Source: Leuctra nigra
Lineage: Eukaryota > Arthropoda > Insecta > Plecoptera > Leuctridae
Direction: 5' to 3'
DNA length: 64,000 nucleotides
Assembly (NCBI GenBank): GCA_934045905.1
Contig: OW203764.1
Span: forward strand, 27,578,954 to 27,642,953
In this document: piece by piece, positions 10,996-25,042 of the stretch
Numbering within the stretch: the first letter of the stretch is position 1
Layout of the letters: every line of letters starts with the position of its first letter
Notes under the pieces: model-generated
Told to the model about the DNA's origin: nothing
Databases searched by the model: none
What the model saw: only the letters and a program-made list of their open reading frames with translations
Position numbers and translations under genes: made by a program

Positions 10996-13464
10996 ATAAA
11001 ATCTTAAAACTGTGTTTTCAAATTCAACTGACACAATTATGTATTTGAAAGCACATGTTCAACTTTTTATGTCGAGTTCTTCCCTCGTCGTTACGTCAAT
11101 TGTAGGTAGCGGGTGTTCCCAGTGACACTGTAGTAAAATATTGTAATTTTGCATAGACTTTGTAGCGTTTAATATACAATTGTGTATATGTTTTTTCAAA
11201 TTACACTGACAATATAGGTAATTTTAGTTTAGTGCTACAAAGTAACATTTAAATTATCATGAAAGTTGTTCATTTTAAACGAAATTGTTGTATTAAATAA
11301 ACACAGGCTGAGAAGAGTAAAAGATAATAGTCCAGTTGCAACTAAAATATCATACAATGTGCGCTTTTCTACCTGAACGCGGTAGCCCTCTTACTAATGA
11401 TCACGGATGTCAACTGACATCTCCGCTGATCCGGCAATTAGACAGTGACAGGAGATAACTTCACAGGTATACATCCGCTGTAATTTTAACAGTCCGATGT
11501 ATGGTATTTTATTGCACATCTAAAATGACGGTAAGTAATAAAGAGACATAACTTACAGACTTATGAAATTCATAAACTCTATTATCATTATGTTCATAAC
11601 TCATGAAAATAAATTTTGCCCACAAACACAACTTTCTAACTCAACTGATCGAGAACAGTTTTCAACCGCTCTGTTCCTCACTTGGCGCCGTGGTCCCGGG
11701 GTTAGCGCTATGAGGTTCAACACACAAGATCGCGAGTTCGAGGCCGGTTGGGGTAAAATAATTTGTATTAGTGTACTGATCATACCTAAAATTGTCTATG
11801 TAATTCCGTTTACAGAAATGAAATCTGATTAAAACTGGTTGAGTAATCAATACAAATATTTTTTTTGGTTTTAACATATAACACTACATGCATTTGTAAT
11901 TTTAACAATACAATGTAGTGATATAATTCCAATGATGTTTTGACAAATATATGGGTCAGTGTTGTTTTAATACATGTACCTGGTTGACTAAAAATTCATG
12001 AACTGTCAAAGTAAAATAACACTACATGCATGTGTAATTTTAACAATTCAATGTAGTGTCAATTTTACATATATTGTATTGGAGAACCTGGCTGCCATAT
12101 ACAGTATATGTAAAATAACATTGAAATTTTTAACAGTGGACGTTCTTGTTCTTATTGACTAATTTCATTGGGATCAGAATAAAACAAATCATTTGCACTA
12201 TTTATTAGGTACATTAGAATATTTTTAGAGAAGAAGCATATTTCTAATCATGTTTTTAATATCAACTGTAAATTTAAAAGTTCGATCGTGGAATGAGATA
12301 GAATGATTGCCCTTTTGGGCACTGCCCTTTCGTTTCGTACCCGAAACACCCGGGTTCTTAGAGGGCAACCTGCTTCAAATTTGGAAGGTCGGCGTTATTA
12401 GTAACCCAAAGGTCAGTGATTCGAGCCCACTCTTTTAAATTTGCAGTTAATATTGAATAAATCACAATCAAGGTAATCAGAAAAAAAAAACTATTTCGTT
12501 ACTAATTATTAATGTTAGTTTTATTAATTCCACATTCTTTTCAAATACCGTCGTCACCACGTGAGTGAAAACCAACATTACACGAATTCCTCTCATCTAT
12601 GGAATGTTTGTGGCATACCTCAATGTGAGGTATTCTCTTCGTTGTCAGTCAACTGCCTGTTGCCGAGGTCTTGCTGGCCACTTGTTGAGGTCGTCACCCG
12701 TCACGACGTCGTCATTGAGTACAACCCTAAGGGCGGCTGTGAAGATGACGCCGTCCTTGACGACGCCGACGAGAGGGTGGGGGAGCGTCTAACGATGTTC
12801 GATAACCAACTGAGCGTTACAACCAGAGTCTACGTGACTTTCTACAAGAAGATAAGATTTTAGTTCTGAAATGAACTAAAATGCGATGTGAAGTGTCTCT
12901 AAAAGATTACTTCACGAACAGCGAGTCAATTAAGTTTTCAAGGAATTTGAATCCGATATGAGAAGCTATATTAAGCTATACATAACAACCCTCCAATATT
13001 ACGCCTCTAGTATCAAATTTCTAACGTTATGGGAAACTGTATTTCGAAAGCATTTTGTTGTCATTTGAGATAAACTTTTCCTTTGAGACCATGAAGCATC
13101 CGTTCCATGAATATAGTTAATTAGTCGAAGTAAATTCAAACATCCTGGATTGTGCTGTGCATAATCACAATGAGATGATTGCAATTATATTCGCACATGC
13201 GCATAAGCAGCAACCACGCGGAATCCTAGTTTAATTTTACTTTCTTTACAGTTAACCACTTTTAACGTTGTTATTTAACAGTCCGTTTTCTCTGTTAGCT
13301 TTATCTCCAGATCAAACGAAACTTGTAAGTGTGTTGACTTTACTTTCTAGATATTTAAAAATCTACATCTGTCTGGTACAAAGTTGTAATGAATTTAATG
13401 TTTATTTTATGTTGATTAATTAAATGGTTTGTAGTAGACTTTAGGTATGTTTACTCTATTTACG
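10996..13464. other. Mostly unannotated spacer with tRNA-like fragment
   Basis: Apart from the tRNA-like sequence at 11683-11757 nothing is firm. A GC-richer stretch at 12640-12810 is open in frame as VVTRHDVVIEYNPKGGCEDD, continuing DAVLDDADER before a possible GTGGGG donor. It could be a coding exon of an unrecognised gene, but I can name no family. Confidence 0.4.
11683..11757 (+). repeat. tRNA-like (SINE-head) fragment
   Basis: TTAGCGCTATGAGG resembles an A box and GAGTTCGAGGCC a B box, separated by about 30 bp as in tRNA-derived SINEs. The stems are imperfect. Confidence 0.45.
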
Positions 13465-13533
13465 GAATTTTGGTTAGAGTTGCTGCACATTCCGGTGCTC
13501 GCTTATCGACGCGTTACACAGAGCCTTTCCTGG
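13465..13533 (+). mobile_element. Helitron-like element, 3' end fragment (copy B)
   Basis: It has ggtgctcgcttatcgacgcgttacacagagc, a variant of the family hairpin, followed by CTTTCCTGG|T, the CTRG-T end. The 5' boundary is not identifiable. Confidence 0.55.
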
Positions 13534-14211
13534 TTATTATTATGTGTCATTCACAGTTCGGCAAAGTAATATCGTATCCATTTTACTCTTCGGCATTATT
13601 GTATTATGTTCATCCCATTAATAATAAGCTTCATACAGATACTTGCATTTATTTTCATATTATCCAACCCTCGAGACGTAAAGTTCTTCAGCCATCACGC
13701 TTTCCTCCTGTCTCTCCTTCATTGCATGGTGAGCTCAAGTATTTTAATTGCGCTTAAAATGACTGCTTAAAATTCCTTGAGAGCGAGTAAACGACTGTCT
13801 GGTTCATTTGGTCCGTCACCTTGGCATTAATCATTGTGAACATCATTCAGATAAGAGCTTACGATGGCGTGTCCAAAGTATGTTCGTTCAATTGTACTTT
13901 CAAGTTAAAAAAAAGTTTATAAGATACACATTAAGTTAAAAGTTTAAACTGAGTATTGATGTTGGTGGTACCTTATGTCAATGACATTATTAAGTGAAGT
14001 TAATATTGAATGTGGAAATGATATCAACCCTAAATTGCATATTTTATATTTTCTATCTGGTACGAAGAATGTAGGTAGGTTATATGAGCTCTCGCCCGGC
14101 AAGTGAGATGCACCAGATCCGTACCCCGGTTGTGAATATTTTTCTGGCAAAGATTTCTCTTATGAGAGTATATGTAAAACTATATTTCGTTGTCAAATGT
14201 CTTTCACAATA
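13534..14211. other. Spacer with a tRNA-like fragment
   Basis: 14088-14146 repeats agctctcgcccggcaagtga from the tRNA-like sequence in the 2.94-kb elements. Nothing else is recognised. Confidence 0.5.
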
Positions 14212-14219
14212 GCTCTGCT

Positions 14220-14795
14220 CAGGGTGCGAATTGTTCAATTTTCAGAGGGGGGGGATAGGAAATATAAAAAATTCCGAGAATGTTGGGGAAATACAGCAAA
14301 GGCGTAAAATACGATTGTCTACGAATACAATGGGGGGTCTGGGGGGGAGGGCCCCCCAGCACTATGCGGGTCCGGGGCGCATAGCCCCGGGAAATTTTGA
14401 ATTTCAAGATTGGATTTGGTGCATTTCTAAGCTATTTGTACACTGTTTGAAGCCCTTTTACATCACAATAAATGGCATTATAAAAGAGCAATTGCTTTTA
14501 ATTTAAAGGGAAATCAGAAGTGTTGGGCAAATAAAATAAATATTATCAAATACAGCTGATTTGCTAATAAAGGAAATTTGACAGTTGTTTTGTGTGACAA
14601 TTTATTTATATAATTTTAGATTAATTTCAGAAAAAATTAGGCAATCTGTTGTTTTGTAGATAAAAAGTCAACATTTTACAGAGGGGGGGAAAAAAATCTA
14701 TCCCCCCCTGGGATGCTTTATTGGGAAACAGAGCCGGGGATGAGAAAACCAGAGGGGGGGAAATCCCCCCCATCCCCCCATCAATTCGCACCCTG
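14220..14795. mobile_element. hAT-type MITE with 8-bp target duplication
   Basis: The 576-bp element has terminal inverted repeats CAGGGTGCGAATTG and CAATTCGCACCCTG, flanked on both sides by GCTCTGCT (14212-14219 and 14796-14803). CAGGG ends and an 8-bp duplication are diagnostic of the hAT superfamily. The interior is rich in G and C runs and encodes no transposase. Confidence 0.9.
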
Positions 14796-14803
14796 GCTCT
14801 GCT

Positions 14804-16135
14804 ACAGAAATGAAGTGAAAACCCATGGAAGTCAAAATGTGTCCATTATTTGAATACGGAATGGAGCATTTAAATGTATACCCTGCATTTACTGAAGTAA
14901 TTGTACAAGAACACAATTATGTATACTTCTATATCATAGTTCTAATTGTTTAAATAAAAATAAGAGTTTTGTTTTGAAGTTTTCTATAAAGCACAGAATC
15001 TGTGCTTCATTGTGTAGTTATTGTGTAGTTAATGATATTTTGTATACTATTCGGTACAGTTCAGTTTAGTTTTGATATGATGATGAAAGATGATAACACA
15101 AATTTCTCACTGATAAAAAAAATGTCGCTTGTTTTTTAGAATGAGCTCAACTATAAATAATATGACGATTCCTCAACTTGATTGATAATTGTTTCGACTT
15201 TCCTGGAAATAATCCTCGTCATGATTTCCTCCTTCTGAAGCTGAGGTTTTAACGACGCCGCCGACGTCGACGCCGACGCGTGACGTCAGCATTGTTTGAT
15301 GTGGCCGGAAGCTGACTTCGACGACTCATGGACTAACGAACGCAATTTGTAGGAAGAACCAAGTTGAGAAGAACAAGAAGTCGATTCTCAGGAACTCGTA
15401 CTGCTAACAATACACCGGGAAAGCTCCAAGAGCTTTGCGACGCTCAGCTTTTCGATCACATCTTGGTTTAAAACATCAGCGTTCGATGCATTTCGACTCT
15501 TTATCCTGACAAAATTAGAGCAGTTTCACTTCAAAGCATTCTATACGCATAAGAGAAAAGAAAATGATTACGCTAATGAGTGAAAATTATAATCATGACG
15601 TAATATTTTCTCAAGCCTTAGGACAAGCATTTCTATAGGAATAACGTAAACAAAACGTCTGGCAGACAAAGGCAAAGTTTGTAAATTGCTTCTGGCCTAT
15701 AATTTCAATGATCACCAGATGGTGTGTGTCTCTCACAATATTGCGTGGGATTGATGCATTGCGCATTTATTTAGAGACGATGCGGGCGTTTCAATTCAAC
15801 TTCCTCTACATTTTATTTGTTTTCCATCAGACTATAAGATCTAGAACAGTTCTGAAGTTTATTTTTATTTAAAGCATTGCATCAGTTCATTTATATTACT
15901 TTGACTATCTAAAACTTTCCTGGCAGTCAGCAATCTTGAAGAAGCTGCATCATGTTGTCAATTTTAAGAAAGGGCTCATAAGAAAGGGCAAAGGGCTCAA
16001 GGACTCATGCACAAAGGGATGTCACTACAGATTACCTATATCATTTTGAAGGTTCCATGGAATATCAATAACACATAAGCCTGCTAGACGATAACACCCC
16101 GGTAACACTGCCTATTAGTTTCTTGATTGAGGTCT
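14804..16135. other. No recognisable gene
   Basis: A CpG-rich patch at 15250-15310 (gacgccgccgacgtcgacgc) contains TGACGTCA and might be promoter-like, but no gene could be tied to it. Confidence 0.4.
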
Positions 16136-16650
16136 TAAAGGTACGTTCACATAGAGGGGATTTGCGTTTTGCCGAAAAGCTCTTATCGTATCAACCAATC
16201 AAAATGTGTATCATGGCTCGGCTTAGAGAAAGCTCTCGTGGTCTTCCGATTGGTTCAAATAGAAAACACTTATCCGCTAAACGCAAATCTATCATCCGAC
16301 AAATCCAACGTTCTTTCAGACGTCTCATTGAAGATAGACACAATTTCGAAGCGATAAAGTTGTAGAGAATCAACTTTTCTTTGCAGAGCGTGGATTATTT
16401 AATAACGTTTGATCTTCTAGCAGTTATAAGCGGTTACGTTTTGCTTAAAAGTCAAATATTTCGCTGATTTCAAATCAAATCAAATTTGAATTTCGCTAAA
16501 TAGCGAAATAGTTTTTTTTTTAGTTTTGCGTTTTTTTCTATAAACTAAAGAAAATTTGCATGAGCGGTTTTTGGCGGTTTCTGGGCTTCGTTATAAGAAA
16601 AATAACGTAAAACCCAAACCGCAAAAACGGTTTATGAGGACGCAGCTTTA
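16136..16650. mobile_element. MITE with TA ends and ctgcgt-type inverted repeats
   Basis: Left end TAAAGGTACGTTCACATA and right end, reverse complemented, TAAAGCTGCGTCCTCATA match at 14 of 18 bases, followed by a further TTTGCG match. TA at both edges fits Tc1/mariner-type target duplication. The open frames inside (16123-16365) are judged noncoding. Confidence 0.6.
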
Positions 16651-19600
16651 GGCGTTAAAATCCCTCAAAACGGTTGCCAACGCTTTTTAAAAATAATATT
16701 TATTTACTACAACTTCTTCGCTTCAACCTCTGTCTTCAACGTGACGGCCACAATCTAAAAATAGCGGTTTAGGGGATGATCCTTTCCCTTAAATACACAC
16801 ATTTTGTCACCACAGAATATTCAGGTAGCTCTTGGGTAATCAATCCTTAATTCAATATTCAAAATTATTATTTTTATACAGCCTCTTACAATTAACCTAA
16901 CTATTTTAACTCGATCAATAATTCAAATCCTGCTCCTAGATAACACCATCAAGACGCGATTCAATTGCTCTTACGTCATCTGTATTCATAAAGCGCCCGC
17001 CGTTGTTTCTGATTGGTCCGGTGAAGCATGCTCAACGGTCTCAGCCAATCACGAGCCAATAAGCTGGAGTCAAACTGATTTATTCTGATTCCTACTGAAC
17101 CGAGAGCTCATTGGCTCATTTGAATTGTAGATGATAACTCACGCATAGCTGAGCAGTTGAATATTATTACAAGAGTGCAACAATTCGCTTCAGTTGACAG
17201 CCCGACGTCAGAGACCGAAGATAATTAAGTTCGAAACTGAGTGGGATTTCAAATATTTCGGATTTTGCTATGAGCTAGATAGACAATGTTTTGTTGTATT
17301 GTTTCGTTTTAGTTTTAGTTTTGATAATAAATGAACAATACTTTGACAACATGTCCGTAGCATAACTCATCATAGAATTTAATCATAGAGTAGATGGCAA
17401 TACTTGACAACCTCGGCAATCGTTTCTAAATCAAATATTCATAAGTTCTATATTCAGAGTCGTTTTTAATTTGATTCCGCAAAATTGCATATGTCAACAT
17501 TATCGAGGTGGAGCGGAGTGTGTTTAAAATGAGTTTCTTTTGTTGAGAATGCAGTTATGTATGCAATGCACATTACTTGTGGGATCGAACATGCATATGG
17601 AAAAGTTTCATCTACATTTTGACTAGGTACAGGCTGTTCAAATTAAGATATCCTGTCATGTGGCAGTTTCCAGCACTCGGCATCTGTGGATGAAATTGTT
17701 ATGTAACAACTTATGATAGCATCAATAAACTATTGATTTACAACGTCTTTTATATCATTGAAGATAATATGGTCCTTCCAAATCTGATAATTGATCCAAT
17801 CAATTTAAAAAGTACTTTCCAAAACGTTTGCATTAAATACAGGAAATACTCAAGTACAGATATTACAACTCTGTTGATTTTTTTTCTTAAAATTGTTTGA
17901 AGTATTATATAGCTCGCTATAAGAACAGGATAGTTTTTAACCAAAAAAGTAGAAGACATTTATTAGAATAATATTATGTTTTGATGTCAAGATAAAAAAA
18001 AATTAAAACTTATAGCTGGATTAGGAAGTGAAATTGAATAACATAAACTTAATGAGAAAATAAGTAAACATTAAAATTTACTAATTTCGGTTAAAAAAAA
18101 CTTGTTAAATTAAATCTCAGACGTTCTAGGCATGACCCAAAGTATGGTTCAATACATTGATCCGTGCAAATCAAGCGTTAGTCTTGTTAAAAATAAATTT
18201 GAAACTTGTATGCAAACAAAGAGTATGTGTTCTTCACCAATTCTTGTGATACGAGAGATCGCAATCTCCCTGTTTCAATATCGGGTACAAAATCCTTCAG
18301 TCTGTGGTGCTAAGCCCACACCTGGCACCATGTTGTAACGCAACACGGGAAAACTGCGGAGCTTACGTTGATCACCTCAGCGTGAACCGCAAAGGTTACA
18401 ACCATCTCCATCCAAGCGTAGAGAAACTAATTGTCCATGCTAAAGCACAGTTTCCTCAGATCTTCCAAGTTACAACAAAACTGTAGAGAAGATAAAATGT
18501 TTCAAGGAGACAAAAACCTATCGAGGAAGGACATGGAAGTAAGTTTGTGTGACGGTGAGAGAGTGCCAGGTGTCTGGTGATAAAGCGCGTTGCTTCTAGC
18601 GTCATATTCGAGTCTATCAGAACACACTATTAATACACGTCAGACACCGTCTTGGTGTGAGAGAAGACAATGTTTCGTATACACCTCTCAACACATGCAA
18701 GGCTGGATTAGAACTAAGAAACTTCGGAACTAATACAGAGGATATAAGTTCATGAAACACATCCGAAACCTGTTCGTACTTTGGCGTGGTACTTAGGGTT
18801 TGCTAAGTAAATGTTTGGTTCAAAACAAAGCTGAGGAGATATTAGTAACATCACCATTAATGCGTTAGAAACTAGATAATATCATCTAGATATACGATTT
18901 ATGATAACGAATAGAGAATCGAGTGGAGAGATAGTGGAGTGGTGAATCGAATACCATCGAGTGGTATTGAGTGGAGATTTTGGAGTAATTGATGTGGAAA
19001 AAGTACCTTATTTATTTTTATTTATTTTTATTTTTGTATGCAGCTACTGAACTCAATTGAATGTTTACAAAATTAATTTAATGTATCCACCGCTTGTGTT
19101 TAATGAAGTTGTTAAATTATACAATGTTGCCTTGCGGAAAGTCGGAAAAGAGAGAAAACGAAAGAGTTCAGAAGATAACGAGGGAGTTCATGGAACGGGC
19201 TAATTATGTACATAGACATAGTTTAACCGAACATCATCCTACAAGCATCTCTAGAGGCTTCTAGTACGTGACGTTAAAAAACTGGAGGGATGAATCTTCA
19301 TAAATAAAGCTATAAATAAAGGTAAATGACGCTTCTTAGACGCATATTTAACTGCAAAATGTGTATGGCAATATCATCTTGTACTACATAATAAAATATC
19401 TTTCCTTCATAAGCAATCACTCTAATGAGATAGGACATTGGATGGACCGCGATCAGATTTGGTTATTTATCCGCAACACCTTTCTATGGGTTGCTATAGC
19501 AACGATTTCTAATTCAAGACGCTTTTCGAGTTGGTGGAAGTGCCGGATGGAGGAAAACGAACTTTTAAAATGTTGCAAAGTTTCAAGCATAGTTTATAAA

Positions 19601-19661
19601 TGTTTCAAGACGAGTGAATTCCATGCCAATTTCATTCCCCATATTAAATATGTGCATCTTT
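16651..19661. other. No recognisable gene
   Basis: AT-rich. A short local repeat of gagtgga words lies at 18910-18980. A degenerate B-box-like string at 18600-18615 is too weak to call. Confidence 0.5.
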
Positions 19662-21413
19662 ATTAAGAGAGCGTCACCACGGTACTCTTATGGCACTTTT
19701 TGTGTGTTCACTGCCCAGGTCAAACCGTTCAACCAATCGATCTGAAATTTTGCACACGTACTTATACTAGGAAAACGCTCAGTGTAACGCGTTGATGAGC
19801 GAGCACGGATACGCGCAAATTCTCGAACCGGAAATGCGTACACAACGCACAGAAAACATATACATCCATATTGAATTGATTATGATATCAACTTAAAAGT
19901 GTATGCTTTTCATCGAAACTTTAAAATAGCATCTAAGCACCTGGTTCATAAAGCAAATCAGAATCAATTTTCAATTGGCACTGGAAAACATTCATTTCGA
20001 TACTTCATTACTGACAGATATTCGGATACACGCAACACCTCGAACCGAAATTATGTCTATCGAATGTCATTAAAAGCCATTAATTCTTTAGTTTCGTCAC
20101 ATACTTGTATAAAAATCTCCAAAATCTCCAAAAATATTGGTGCCAATCCTTGCTAAGTTTTAAGTTGATCGATTAAACCTTTATGATTGAACGGTTCCTT
20201 GTTAATTTTCAAAAATCACAGGATCTCGTTCAAAAAATATACCTGGGACCACTCATATGATATGATATGTAGTGTGTGTACACAATATCAGATCAATCTG
20301 TTGAACGGTCATTATAAGTTTCATATCGTTTAAAACTTTCTGCTCTAACTACCTTGCCTTGAACTGTAGATTCGAAGTCGCCGTGAATTTGACAGCCAAC
20401 ACGCAAAATGTCCCTAAAATGACAAAAACTTTTGAAAATAACGACAGATTAGAGTGAAAATTGGCAAAAATACTTTAAATGTTGGTACCAATGACCATGC
20501 GAAGTTTTTAGCTGGTCGGTCAATCGGTTCCAGTTTAAATTTCAAAAAATCACAGGAAAAATGGTTTTAAATTTGAACCAATTGGAGGATTTGGCTGAAA
20601 TTTTTTTTGATTGGGTACAATGTTGGTTGCAATGACTTTGCTAAATTTCAAATTGATCAAACCAACCAATCGAAAGATAATTTTTATAAAATTTGAACCA
20701 ATCACAGGATACCGTTCAGAAAAGATCCCAGGGATCGCATAGATTACGTTAGTATGTGTACAAAATTTCAGATCGATTGGTTGTGCGGTTTGACCTGGGC
20801 AGTGCAGGCAAAAAAAACAACAAAAAAACAAACAAAAACAAAAAAAAAAAAAAAAAAACACACAGAGAAAGTGCCATAAGAGTACCGTGGTGACGCTCGC
20901 TACGCTCGCTCAATAATCCATGAGGTCTCTGGGATCCTTTTTGAACAGGATCCTCTGATTGGTTGATAATGAAAATGGCTTGTAGCTCACACCGTTTGAC
21001 CTATCAATGGTCTTCGATAAATCTGATCAAACTCATATTTTGCATGGCCATTAAGACCAACATTGTCTCTTATTTTACATATTTTCAACCCAATTAGTCA
21101 AGAACTTATTGATACTAAATAAGTTATTGAGTTTATTGACACTTATTGATAGTTTTAACAACTGTCAGAAATGAAGTATCGAAATTAATGTTTTTCCAAT
21201 GCAACTGAATCTGATTTGCTTCATGTACCAGAGTATATAGATTGCTATTCTTAAGTTTAATAGAAAACATATACTTTTAAGTTGATTGAGTGGATCATAC
21301 TTCAATTCAATATGGATGTATATGTTTCTGTGCGTTTGGTACGGAATTCCTGTTGGAGAATTTACACGTACCGGTGGTCGCTCATCAACGCGTTACACTG
21401 AGCGTTTTCCTGG
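19662..21413 (+). mobile_element. Helitron-like element copy C, split by nested copy D
   Basis: The head (gcgtcaccacggtactctta, 19670) runs to 19766, is interrupted, and resumes at 20913 with aatccatgaggtctctgggatc, matching the continuous copy F at 26590-26640. It ends at 21413 with hairpin gctcatcaacgcgttacactgagc and CGTTTTCCTGG|T. Confidence 0.75.
19767..20912 (-). mobile_element. Helitron-like element copy D, nested in copy C
   Basis: In minus sense it runs from head TTGAGCGAGCGTAGCGAGCG at 20912 to hairpin plus CTAG at 19767, with a T flank (A at 19766 on the plus strand). Its tail half, 19767-20020, is identical by reading to 35519-35772. An A-rich tract lies at 20806-20860. No coding capacity was seen. 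Confidence 0.75.
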
Positions 21414-21414
21414 T

Positions 21415-24400
21415 TCAAGCCCATATTACACCAAGCAATTCAAATTGGTTAATTTCAATCAAAACTATTGCATTTCAGAAACATTCAAAATTACATTTTA
21501 TTTGCTTGTTGAAATGGTCCTATTTACATCTTCGGCTTTATGAAAAACTCACAACCGCAACTCTTTTCACATTTTCACGTGTAAAAATAGCTTTTCAAAT
21601 ATTCTACGAAATATGTTTTGGAATTAAATCGAATGGAATTGAATTGAAGTAATGGAGAAATTCATTTTGTTGTCACTCTGAATGGCGTCAATCTAAAATA
21701 TTGCCATCTACGGTAATGAACATTATGTTTTGCATTAGAAACATTGCATGTGTGAAATAGTAAAAGCTCAATAAAAATGTTAAAAAGTTGTAAAAACATA
21801 GTTCCTGGATCAAGCGACGAAAGGTGGCCTGAATACTTCTGCTCACTAGAACGAATATAAATCTGGGCGCGATTCCAGCAGCCAATAAATCTGTCTGGAG
21901 CTTACTGGGTGAGAAATATTTCATTATTAAGTTCGAAGCTTTCGAACTACGCGAGATTCGAACTGCCAGTCGATAAGTTAGCATATATTATTAATAGGGA
22001 GGTAGATGTATAAAGAAGCATCGGCTTGTGACTCGATAATCTGCTTGAGTCGTAGGATGTGTAATATAATATATAAAGTCTATCCTGTCTCGTATAGAAT
22101 CTGCATTCCATTCACGTAAACCGATTTCACGGTTCGATAAACATGACTTTCGTCTTTTTGTCGCGACTCTCCATTTCGCTGTCTCTGTCTCTTTATCCAT
22201 GATTCGATGTCCGCATTGTCATTTGGCACGTGAGTCTACATCTGGGTCTACACCTGAGTCTACACCTGGCAGCTCTACAATGTCTACACTACATTGGAAT
22301 GTGTGTGGAGAAAGAAAATAAGAAATACTACTTTCAAATTTCACCGTGTAATAAGAACTAATTTTAACTAAAATGCATTTTCAAACGTAAGACTGTCTCT
22401 CTACATATACCGCTAAAAACAATTTACTCTGTTCTAACGTTTGAACAAACGCTATGAGCGTTTCAATTAACTTTCTAGAACCAATATTCAGAACAAGTCC
22501 TGATTGCCATTCCCTCTCTACCATCTGGCTCAGAGTTTGAGTTACGGAGAATGAGGGAGCAAAAATATCATGTTTGTTTTAGAACCTATTAGTTTTTGCC
22601 TTACTAATGACTGTACGTTTTAATTTGTCTCATTATTTAGAGACATATTTTTGAAACAGAATATCTTGAAGATTGACAAGGCTTGGTAAACGCCGGCAAA
22701 TAATGATGTTGGTAACTCGCGTTTCTTTTCACTATAATCAATTCAATGAATCAAGTCTTGAACATGTTGTATACTAAATAAAAAAGTCACATGTTAATCA
22801 TCATGATCAGATATTACGTAGATATATTATTCTGTAGATACATTTCATGTTTCGTTTTCTGTGAGATCATTATTACTATTCTTATTGATGCATGCTTATG
22901 ACCAGTCTTGAATTTACATTCTGGTTCTAGTCATTTTGGATTTTTAAGTATATATTAGGTAAGTAAGTTACATACATTTAACCTAATCGGTTGCAAGTTC
23001 CCTCCATCTACATCCATTATGTAATTGCGTATACCTGACTGATAGTAGCAGATGAGTGAAATGTTTGGTAGATCGAAACAAAATTGTTTTTTGTGAATAC
23101 ATAATTCTATCTCGTGGTTTGAAATATTAACACAAAATATAATAAAATTTGTTCTCCTTTGTGCCAATAAAAGTGTCCATATATTTCACGATAGGTTAAT
23201 GCGCTCGCTAATGCCAGTGCTAAAATTCGATTAGATTTAACCCCCTTTTTCGCAAGAGCGGATGTGAATTTGCCCCGCTGAAGCGAATTACATGTGACAA
23301 TTTATTGGAAAAATCATTCGGAATCTATAGCCTAGTCACACGTAGTACATTCACAGCAAATTCAATATTAACCAATATGATATGAAAATCCGTTTCAAGA
23401 AGCTTGGTGACCTTTTTTGAAAATAGATTCCCCCTTCCCACCCCGATGAAAGAAAGGCGACGCCTCTTGACATTAACAGTGCGTGCAGTATATATTAGCG
23501 AGTCTTGGGAAGAAGACTAAACCTTCGAATAAGAGCTCTCAGCAGTAATGAAATCTTTCCTTCTCTTGTTCCAACCAGTCGCCTCTCCAGTCTTCTCTGG
23601 CAGAGCTCACAAACAACAGAGCCATGCTTTCTCGCAATTATCCATTTTAGTTGTTCCAGTCTCTACAGTATCCTGGGTAAAACACGTTATGGTCCCAGGG
23701 TTAAGCCTTCCTTCTAAGGCAAGAACGTAATTGTGGCATGATGTACATTGCCTGTGCGTGGCGAGGATACAGATAGGCCGGGCCTGTAATGCTGCCAAGG
23801 GGATTGTTACCGGAAGGTAATGGAGAAATTCTAACTAATGATAGTTAGTATGCTTTAAAAATGAGCCCTTTAACATTATTAAATAGCAGTAACCATTATT
23901 AATGCTATGTGGCTCAGCTCTTTAATGATCCAGATGAAAGCTATGGTGGAGGCGCCGGGTTTGGAGGAGCCTCCTAACTCTTGGTGCTGCCTGTACAGGA
24001 TGAGGGAAGGCCGCACTAACGGGAAGAGCTGGGGAGTGTTACTCTTGTTTATGATCAAGTGTCTCATTGCAAGAGTTGGTCTTACCACCTAACACCACTG
24101 GAGATGTTTCAATCTCTGTGGAATTGTATATTAATAACTCTTGAAGTGTAGTTGTTACATGGTTGTATTACATAATTTAATAACTTCAGTTTTTAAAAAA
24201 TAATGTTGGTGTGCATATGAATAAAAATGAATATCAAAATGTGTGTACAGATTTAAAAAATAGAACTATGGTAATGGAATCAATATACTACTTGTAAAAT
24301 ACACAGAGAGTAGAAAGCTAAAGACGTCCTCGAAATTCGATAAGTCATAAATCAATCATTTTGCATTCGTCGAAAGAAATATAAAGTTCCATCTTTGGCA

Positions 24401-24894
24401 GAATTCACGATAAGTTTCATCGTCTGCTTGGTATACATTCAGTCAGCCATTCATTCAGTTTAAAAGCAGCGTCTAGAGCCTTAAACTTGTAAACCGACGC
24501 CACAGATTAGAGAAGATGGCGTTTTTATCTAACTGAATTGAACTTTCAATTTCAAGACCATCCCTTCAATTCCCACAATGATATCCATTAGGACAGTATG
24601 CATTATGTATGCCAGGTATTATCTGGCTCTTACATATTTTACTCGACAGTGATAGTAGGTGGGAACTGAGATAGAATGGACCAATCCCGTCGGAGTGGTG
24701 AAAGAAAGTTGCGCCAAGTTTTGGTCGAGTTGTCAAGGGGTTGTCGTACAATGCAGTATGCCATTGAGTCGATATTCACTTTGTCGATTGCTTAAGTGCA
24801 GGGAATTGGTATTTGCATAGAATATAGCCCAAGGCTTATAGAGTGCGATAGGCCGAGGTGGAAACTTATCGTCTACAGCTGAACCGAAGTAGCA
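21415..24894. other. No recognisable gene
   Basis: Short open frames only. Some of them (for example 23505-23730) have no recognisable motif. Confidence 0.5.
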
Positions 24895-25042
24895 GGAGCA
24901 CTGTTTTTTGTATGGACATACTGTGTGCAAAATTTCAGCTTGATCGAAGAAAATCTGTGACCTGTATAGCCTCAGTAACAGAGAAAGAAAACAGAGGCCC
25001 GTGCCAAAAGAGCCAAAAGACGTGCCGCTCATTTCGCTCGAT
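24895..25042 (-). mobile_element. Helitron-like element, 5' head fragment (copy E)
   Basis: Minus-sense head cgagcgaaatgagcggcacg and the following gctcttttggcac and gctatacaggtcacag match the head of copy H (36050-36315), a subfamily. The other boundary was not found. Confidence 0.5.

Noticed and set aside
19862..20156. Open frame 19899-20156 as a gene
   Set aside because: It lies within Helitron-like copy D; the matching part of copy H diverges and does not keep the frame.
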